Shown here: in pieces, positions 56,769 through 64,000 of the stretch
Layout: the number at the start of each line of letters is the position of its first letter
How positions within the stretch are numbered: position 1 is the stretch's first letter
Source of the DNA: Mucor racemosus
Lineage: Eukaryota > Mucoromycota > Mucoromycetes > Mucorales > Mucoraceae
NCBI GenBank assembly: GCA_027405735.1
Contig: JAPEHQ010000001.1
Location: forward strand, 5,332,001 to 5,396,000
Length of the DNA: 64,000 nucleotides
Direction: 5' to 3'
Program-made: the position numbers and the translations under genes
Notes under the pieces: model-generated
The model's database searches: none
What the model saw: only the letters and a program-made list of their open reading frames with translations
What the model was told of the DNA's origin: nothing

Positions 56769-56838
56769 TAATATTGGTGTCGAGCTGGGTTTTGTCAGCC
56801 AAATTTACTAGTATAAGCTGCGCCCAACAACAGCCATA
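56769..56838 (+). mobile_element. 70-bp hAT-like mini-element, copy 2 (diverged)
   Basis: Same 70-base length as the element at 26,594 and similar throughout (shared TTGGTGTCGAG, GTTTTG, CAGCCAAATTTA, TAGTATAAGCTG). Flanking octamers AGTACTCG and GTTGTTTG do not match, so the insertion is old or the ends have mutated. Confidence 0.7.
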
Positions 56839-57099
56839 GTTGTTTGACATTTTAGGTTGAGTTTTTAAGCGGGGTAAAAGCAAGTGTTTCACTTTTGAAG
56901 CCTTTATACTTGCTGAGAAATCAACATGGATAGAAATAAGTCTTTTGTCAATATTCTGTAGCATCTCAAATATAGCCCTACATTTTTTATTTCCTGATTA
57001 TCTATTGAAATGGGGGCACGCTCCGATTTTGAATATTACTATATAAAACTGTGTAATCAGATATGCACATGTAACTGAGCTTGAATCCAAAAAAGTGTT

Positions 57100-57560
57100 C
57101 AAATGAAAAAAAAATCCAAAAAATCCAAAAAAAAACCTTGTATGTTTAATTACTCACAAAAATGCATAGTAAGTTGAACTAGCGTATTAAATGTTTTAGG
57201 TTCAGTTTTTAATTCTGAATCGATCTGTGTAGGTTTTAAAAATATTTTTCTCATAAAATCACTAGTAAATTCGGTATCAAATTTTAGCGGTTTTTGATCA
57301 AAAAGTACCCTTTATTCAAATGCAACCCTAAAATATTTTATTTTTACATTATGCGCAACAAAATCATCTACAGAATGAGTATTTATACGTGGCTGTAGCC
57401 CTATTTTTGGTGGGGATATACATTTTTTTGATCTTTTTTTTGTAAAACCGAAAATTTTTCCTTGTATATCCTCGTCCAAAATGGACCCTTTTTCATATCA
57501 CCAAAAATCCATCATTCAATCTCAATTTTCTCGACCAAAAATTAATATTTTTTGACGAGA
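57100..57560 (-). repeat. Family C-related fragment, copy 5 (diverged)
   Basis: Weak but ordered similarity to family C: an AGTTGAACTAGCGTATTAAA block, then TTTTTAATTCTGAATC (compare TTTTAAATTCTGCATC), then a GCGCAACAAAATCATCTA block (compare GGCAACAAAATTATCTATC). It is interrupted and shortened relative to copies 1-4. Confidence 0.5.
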
Positions 57561-58501
57561 TAAAATTCGTTGGATAAACGCTAATGAGCACTATCCTATG
57601 GTTTTAGTTTTGCATATCAGCCATCCCTTCATGAATCTCTATAACAGAAAAAGTGCTCTCACAAAATTTATAAAAAAATAAAAAAGTCTTCACAACCATC
57701 CAAAACCTAAATATCCTGGTAGAGAATGAAAAATAATCTAGACTTTACTTAATAACCATCATTGCAATACCTTAATATTTTCTTTACTTATTTTCATTTC
57801 AAATGCGCTTTCTCAATTTTAAGCTGGCCATTTCTGCATCATTCAAATTTATGAAACAATCACTATAGTAACTATCCTTGCTTTATTTAATAAGATTTGT
57901 AGCCGGAACAATGTTGAATGGATGGATACTGGTTTTGAAAAAAACTTTCTGCTAAAATTGATCACCAGTACAAATATTCTCGTTTTTTCGCTTGGTTTGC
58001 CCTCTAAAATCCTTGAAACTAGACTTACCATTAAAAGTTATATATCAAAATATTGAGCCTGAAAATATATAGAGATATGAATTTGAGAAGATGCTTGATT
58101 TAAATAATATATCATATACGTATGTTTACATACGCAACGATATAACTCTGCGGTAATAAGAAAAAATGGCTTACGGACGTCGGATTAGGGTTGCGCTTCG
58201 ATTCGAGCTGGAAAACGAGATGGGAGCAAGCATTGTTTTGTTTTAAGGAGACTATTAATAGTATATTTGACAACTTGAAGCATTTTTTCGATTCTGTTTT
58301 CGAGTTTAGCTGACAAAAAAAAGAAAAGAAACCCGAATACCCGATCCGAGTTTGTATGAAAAACAGCTCGTTAAAGCAGCCAAACTCGGTTAAACATTGT
58401 TATTTACACTGAATTGAAATGATAAAAATATAATACGATGCGTTGTTTGTGAAATGGATAATTATGTCTACAAACACCACTTTCGAAATTTTAGCAAAAT
58501 A
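57561..58501. other. Gene-free spacer
   Basis: No supported gene or RNA. A 60-codon minus-strand frame at 57,849-58,031 is unsupported. Confidence 0.45.
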
Positions 58502-58572
58502 TGCGCGGTCGGGGAATCGAACCCCGGCCCTTCGCGTGGCAGGCGAAGATTATACCACTTAACCAACCGCGC
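58502..58572 (-). tRNA. tRNA-Gly (anticodon GCC)
   Basis: On the minus strand 58,572 to 58,502 folds as a tRNA of 71 nt including the discriminator A. The acceptor stem GCGCGGT pairs perfectly with ACCGCGC; the D arm contains GGTTAAGTGGTATAATC; the anticodon loop is CTGCCAC on a TTCGC/GCGAA stem, anticodon GCC; the T arm is CGGGG-TTCGATT-CCCCG. A-box-like TGGTTAAGTGG and B-box GGTTCGATTCC are intact. No intron. The 3' end is followed on the minus strand by a short run (ATTTTG...) containing T residues for Pol III termination. Confidence 0.97.
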
Positions 58573-58599
58573 TTTGATGTTTTTGTCAAGTGTCATTTT

Positions 58600-58810
58600 T
58601 AATAAATAGTAATGGGAAATATATTAAGCTCACGTGATATATATCACGTGCATTCCGACCTGTTCGGTTCGATAGATCTGTTCGGTATTTAGTCATTACT
58701 AGTTATGAGTATATAAGCTCATGTTATATACTTCAATAATAAACTTAACTTCCTTCTAATATAAATCTATTACCACTACATTTATTAATAGTCGTTCCTT
58801 ACAGACTAAA
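58600..58810 (+). repeat. LTR-like stretch upstream of tRNA-Gly, with a perfect 20-bp palindrome
   Basis: Forty to 240 bases upstream of the tRNA 5' end: a perfect palindrome CACGTGATATATATCACGTG at 58,631-58,650, two CTGTTCGGT repeats, a GAGTATATAAGC TATA box, AATAAAC at about 58,737, and a terminal TTCCTTACA at about 58,795-58,803. The order promoter, polyadenylation signal, ...ACA end is LTR-like, and many fungal LTR elements insert upstream of tRNA genes. The 5' boundary and target duplication were not found. Confidence 0.45.
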
Positions 58811-60396
58811 CATATAAAACATAACTAAAATACCTAATAGCCTTCGGCTATAGGTATATAACAGTTATGACATTTTTATTAATCTAAAACATTTATAGGT
58901 AACACAAAATAAACAATTTAAATGCCGACTCTAGAGTGTCACTTTTGATCTCCATTCTCCTGGTCATTTATTTTCTATGATGTAAAGAATACAATGGTCT
59001 TGTAATAATTTGAGTTACTCAAAAAGAAATATTATAGGTGGGTGCTGGTGCTCCTAATATATTTTGAGTATTCCTTTGGTCAATACTTGCTATGTATTAA
59101 ATGTGATTAATAAGGGACAAGTAGTGGTACGTAATGGATTTTATATAAGGAAAAATACTAATGTGTGTAAGTAAAGAACAGATATTTTTGCTTAGGTCGA
59201 ATATCTGTTTTGACATTTGAGTATTTATACAAATTACATAACTGAAACTAATTCATGCGATTATTATTAATGAAACAACATGTAATATGAATCGTTACAA
59301 ATAACATAATATATAATATCTTTTAAAAATGCAAATTATAGTTTATTTCAATCAAGAACCTTTCTTATTTGGAACATAATAAAACATCTATCTGACCCAA
59401 CAGTTTACAATCGTAATAAAGAACAAATACGTCCCTATTATTTTGCATCTTTTTAAGTACTTGCAAGCATTGATTTAGGGGGTTCAACTTTTTTTTTTTT
59501 CTTTTTTTTTTGCATTTATTAAGCGTTAAACTATTTGAAATTCGATGATGTTTACAAATTTACTTGCAATAATCTGTGATCTTGGATAAATATTATGGTC
59601 AAAATGATACGCTAATGATACGATTTTTAATATTAGAAATCGGTGAACATTGGTTGAAGAAAGGTTGAGATAAGCATTATTGCTGTGAATTATTATAGTG
59701 ATAATTTGATTCATTACATTACTCTACGCTTCTCACAAAAAAAAAAAAAGCCATAAACCATTTTCCACACGGTATATTTGATAGTATAACGTTGTTTTGT
59801 TATGAAAGCTCTTAATTGTTTGATAAAAATGCCTGGAAAAGACTCAAAACATTGAGACTAGCAGCAATAAATGATGGATATGCAACAACATTTTCACTTT
59901 TATTACAAAAGAAAAAATCATACAGGCTGTGAAAACGCTTAGAAGTTTGTATTTGTATTTATATTTTTTGCAGCAACTTTTAGCTTTATTTTTAATGTAA
60001 AAATTCTCAAATGATCGTTATGTTCATCCATAAATGAGCATTTTTGTAATATTACATTGACCTTTTCATTGATGCTTGACGAAGAGCTCTATTTTTAAGA
60101 ATTGTTTTAATCAAAACATCTCGATAAAGTATATGAAAAAGTTAATATTCCATCTCATAATGCTTTTATTTTGTTATTTATAAAGAAGATATACTTCTTT
60201 CATGCACCAGTAGACATGTTTTGACACTTCTTTAAGGGCTAATCAATCACCAAAAGCATTCCGAAACAGTCACCGTGTAATCATGGTTTTTTCGTGGATA
60301 CAATACAAAAGAGGCTTTTCATAAATACGCGTGAACACATTTATTGTCCTTTACTAGCCTTGTCTTGACGTATACTACATATTTAAATCAGTATAA
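58811..60396. other. Gene-free spacer before the nucleoporin gene
   Basis: AT-rich, no supported gene. A long T tract lies at about 59,487-59,510. The last 100 bases hold the promoter of the nucleoporin gene. Confidence 0.5.
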
Positions 60397-63300
60397 ATGT
60401 CATTTACATATAGTATACCAACCTGGGCGGAAGAAAATCGTAGTCTACATGATGCTATTTGCCAGGCACGGGCTACAAAAGAGTCTGCGGATGCTCTAAG
60501 ACAATTACTTCATTTGAATAAAGAAAAATTCTTGGTACTTCTTGACAATGAACCTAAAAACAATGCTCATAGGACCACATTAAATTCCAGTATGTATTTA
60601 TTAATCAAAATTATGTAAATACCTACTAAATGCTATGAACTAGACAAAGCATATATCAATCGAACCTCACACAATGTCAGTACAGAGTTCGTTGCAAAGA
60701 CGTTATTTTTATCAGACCAGCTTGACATTAATGAATATGTCGCAGCAACACTATTAATGCGTGGAACATCTGAATTCTCCCGTGTGAGCAGCAACTCCAT
60801 TGATACAGCTGTACTTTTATATCATGGCGAACGTGGATATTTATTAGCATGTCTAGATGTCATTCTCAAATCAGCCAAAGATGCATCGATCAGTGAAGAA
60901 GTCAGATCAGTATGCAATGAATTCATAGCTGATTTAGTTCGAGAAAAATTAAGCAATGGAGAGTCTTATGTCTCAAAGATTTTAGCAACTTTGGATAGTC
61001 TCACCAAGGTTATCAATTCAATCATAAATACTGGAACTGCCGTAGGTCAAGTACCTGAAGCTGGAAGTGGAAAATTAGGCGAAGATATCTCAGAGTTACG
61101 TATTGAAAGACTAGGCGATGAACGTGTATATATTGTACAGATTCTTTATCATATCACATCACTTTTCGACATTGACACACAAGATAAATTGACTATGCTT
61201 GAAATGCTCGAAGATGCCGAATTAAGTGATCCAGCTACATCTTATATGATTGTTGCTATGGTATCTGCTTTATCCAACGACAGCCAATCCGATGAAATGT
61301 CAATCAGCACATCAACTATACAATTTATTGATGCATTTCACCACCGCATCATGACTCATGGATCCAAAGTCCCTGTGATTAAAGCTGTCGTCGTCCTTCA
61401 GTGGATCTTATATTTATCTGATCCTTCTCGCATCAATGAAGTTATTGGACAAGGTGAAAGGAGCGATGGAAATATACAAGAATTGCTTGATTTCTCAATT
61501 GCTACAGACGTATTCAGATTTATGAATGATTATTTGTTATATTTTCAACAACCAAATGCAAAAATTGATACTGAACGAAAGCTAATCAAAGACGACAACC
61601 CACAAGATACAACCAAAACAATTGATATATCTGACTACCACAACTTTAATGCTGATATTCGCAGTGATTTCCAACCTTTTGTCATTTACGAACTCGAAAA
61701 ATTAAGCATATTGACAATTTCAACCGCATTCAGCACCTTACAAAAGTTGAAATACAAGGAAGAAGATAGCAATGTTCCAATCCAAACACCTCTTACAACA
61801 GATAATGCATTGCTCAGTAGTGGAAGTAGTTCTAATCAATGCCATGATTTAGAATACTTTTTAACATTTTTGGCAAGTGTTTTTCGTAATCGAGTGAATG
61901 ATGGTGTTGTCTTTTGGAATCGTGAACAAGGAGGATTACATCATTTTATCCGTTGGCTGCTTGATGTTAAAGTAGTTGGTACTGTATGTGCAGCGTTTGA
62001 TTTCTTTGCATCAATTACTACAGGTGATGCTTGTGCTGCTAATATGTTTTATTTCTTCAAGACTGGTATGGAAACTCAACTTGCATCCAGTGCATTATTT
62101 TCTTGGGGAAAGCCATTTGCTGCTCTCGAGTTTTATGCAAATCTCTTGAAAGATGTATCAGAAGAATCTCGTGCAGTAATTCCTGATTCTGAGGAAAAAC
62201 TAATTCTCAAATTTTTAAGCATTTTAAAACAATGTGTTCAATACTCTAAAGAGGCCCGTATCACTTTCTGGTTTGATCAAAACATTGGTTCTCAAAACAT
62301 CCTAATCAACATTCTCAATTGTCCTACTTCTACTCGTCTTCGAGCTGCTTTATTCGATGTTTTAGCAGCATTTTGCACTGCTTGGGGTGGTGGTATTGAT
62401 GGTGTTGGCAGAGAAATTTCGTATCAAATGTGGAACATCCTTGAAGATAGTGATATGCTACTTTCAAAGCGTAAAATGATCCAAGATCGGTCTCAAAGCG
62501 TCTATCAACCTGCGGGTGTCTTGCAAGAATTAGAAGCCGAGAAAAATAGCCGAGTTTTCACTGAAACTCTCTCCATCATCAGACTAATTGGTTCTGCTAT
62601 TCATACACAAAGCAAGCGAGAAGCTTTGATTTCTGGTTTCCGAGATGCTTCCTCCAGCATTCCTGTAGATTTGGGTAAAGATAGCAGAGATCCAGGCTCC
62701 ACTCCTTTTATCTCACTTGTAATTGACGATATTTTTATTTCTCTTGGAGATCAAAAGTATGCCTTTGCCGATGCTCGTTGGGAGTTAACGGAAGCTTGCC
62801 TTATGGTTATGGAGAATAGCATAGAATCCTTTGACATTAAACAGTTTGAAAATGAGCAAGTGAGAGAATCATTAGACAAAGAATTGAAGGTCTTGTCAAC
62901 AAACCCATTTATTGAATCTACATTACTCAATTTCTTTCTTCATCCTGGTTTCCAAGTGATGCTTCGTATACTTTCAGGTGGTCGTGTTATTGATGAGATG
63001 TTTTCTGTGATTGAAGAATGTGCCAAGAAGGAAACTAAAGAAGTAGAGGGCATGCCATATTTCAAGCAATGCCTGGTTCGATCATTGCGTATTGTACTTC
63101 AAGTCTTGGAGATGCAGAATACATTCTGTAATATTCTTATACCTTATATTTCTGGTTTTGCTAAAAAGAAGGCATCCTCTGAATTTCAGCTTGATAAATA
63201 CACATTTGCACATTTACCATCTGTTGTTTCTATGGGTCAACTTATCTTATTCCATACTCAAATCTTGAATCGTATAAGTCTACTAATCAATTATGAAGAC

Positions 63301-64000
63301 CAAGAAGAGATTTGCTTCCTCAGCACCAAAATATTACATCTACTTTCAGTTGATCCTAAAGATACAGATTTGTTTACTGATTCAACGCTTGTTCGATCTG
63401 CTACATCTACGCAACTCTCCGGTTTAGGTTTAAATGTTACAAATGTATTGCGCACAAACAAGAATTCTGATGCAATTATTTTCGGTGTAAGCGAAAGATT
63501 AAGTATCAATGTTCCAGAAATCACAACCTGCGATGATTATGAGTATGATATCAATAACATTCCTTTTTGGCTTGCGAAAGAAACATTAAAGAATACATAC
63601 AACTACCCAAGCGATTTTGAACCTCGTCTCAATACTTCTGTTCGACTTGCTATATTGGATTTGCTTCTTGAAAATACCCAACAATCATATTCACCAACCC
63701 TTGCTGAATTCTTATTAGGTTATGAATTGAAAGGCGATCCCCTCACAAAATTGCAAGACACAGATGCTAATCAGACCACTCTTGTCTGCTTTCATGCTAT
63801 TTTGAATATGCTAAGACAAGGTATTGACAATGAGGATGCTACTGAGGATGCCATGATGGAAGACTCTGTCGAACCAACTCAATTACTGATCGATACTCAC
63901 CCAATCCTCGCTGAGAAATGTTACGAATTGATCTATAAGCTTTGTGCCAAAAAATCCCTTTCAACATCCACCATGCGTTATTTGCGTAACCGTGAAAACT
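60397..64000 (+). CDS. NUP192: Nucleoporin Nup192/Nup205 (3' end beyond window)
   Basis: Exon 1 60,397-60,589, intron with GTATGT donor and TAG acceptor, exon 2 from 60,644 open to the window edge; about 1183 residues seen of a family of roughly 1700 or more. Nup192/205 is a large alpha-solenoid scaffold of the inner ring of the nuclear pore. Landmarks: the N-terminal WAEENRSLHDAICQA, then STEFVAKTLFLSDQLDINEY (family EF...AL.LSD.L.LDE), YHGERGYLLACLDVIL, and near the edge ILAEKCYELIYKLCAKKSLS followed by TMRYLRNRE, a classic Nup192/205 stretch. One very long uninterrupted exon and absence of low complexity fit a helical repeat scaffold. No defect seen in the visible part. Confidence 0.93.

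Noticed and set aside
1..64000. CRISPR arrays, bacterial operons, prophage or plasmid functions
   Set aside because: No regularly spaced direct repeats of that kind; gene structure is eukaryotic throughout.

Overview
The window is a stretch of AT-rich, intron-dense nuclear DNA from a fungus, most probably Mucoromycota (Mucorales-like). The grounds are short GT-AG introns of about 45-70 bases in nearly every gene, clear fungal orthologues (eL20, Tim9, formin, Reg1-type PP1 subunit, Ecl1-like protein, Nup192/205) and a chromodomain-bearing Ty3-type retrotransposon. The species call is inference. Exon structures below were built by hand from splice sites and checked for reading-frame continuity.

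Layout. 1-11.4 kb is a compact gene block: a small secreted protein of unknown function, ribosomal protein eL20, a cytosolic-PLA2-type phospholipase, a small unknown gene, then a head-to-head pair of a URC1-type GTP-cyclohydrolase-II-like protein and uracil phosphoribosyltransferase, followed by a bacterial-type ArsC and mitochondrial ribosomal protein mL58. 11.4-31 kb has no functional host gene that I can see. It holds copies of a dispersed AT-rich repeat (family C), an almost pristine 7-kb Ty3/chromovirus element with LTRs differing at one base, and two copies of a degenerate ~2-kb segment carrying the C-terminal WD40 part of a dynein intermediate chain. One segment copy is interrupted by the retrotransposon; the other holds a 484-bp MITE, a 70-bp hAT-like mini-element and a solo LTR. 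The two copies act as empty-site controls for each other.

31-39.3 kb holds an AAGAB/p34-like adaptin-binding protein, a secreted/membrane-anchored DUF7137-like protein with a broken tandem paralogue, an Ecl1-type small zinc protein and a SCAI homologue. 39.3-45.2 kb is again repeats (two family C copies, the second 484-bp MITE, a solo LTR of the Ty3 element). 45.2-56.1 kb is a dense block: TIM9, a gp78/AMFR-like ER RING E3 ligase, a full diaphanous-type formin, a Reg1-like PP1 regulator and an RS-rich nuclear protein. 56.1-60.4 kb is mostly non-coding, with a tRNA-Gly(GCC), old repeat fragments and an LTR-like stretch. From 60.4 kb a Nup192/Nup205 nucleoporin runs off the right edge.

Functional links: URC1 and UPRT belong to the same uracil-catabolism (URC) pathway and share a 300-bp promoter holding two GATAA sites. 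The other genes look like unrelated housekeeping neighbours. No operon-like system beyond the URC pair was found. The most informative structures are the nested mobile-element insertions.
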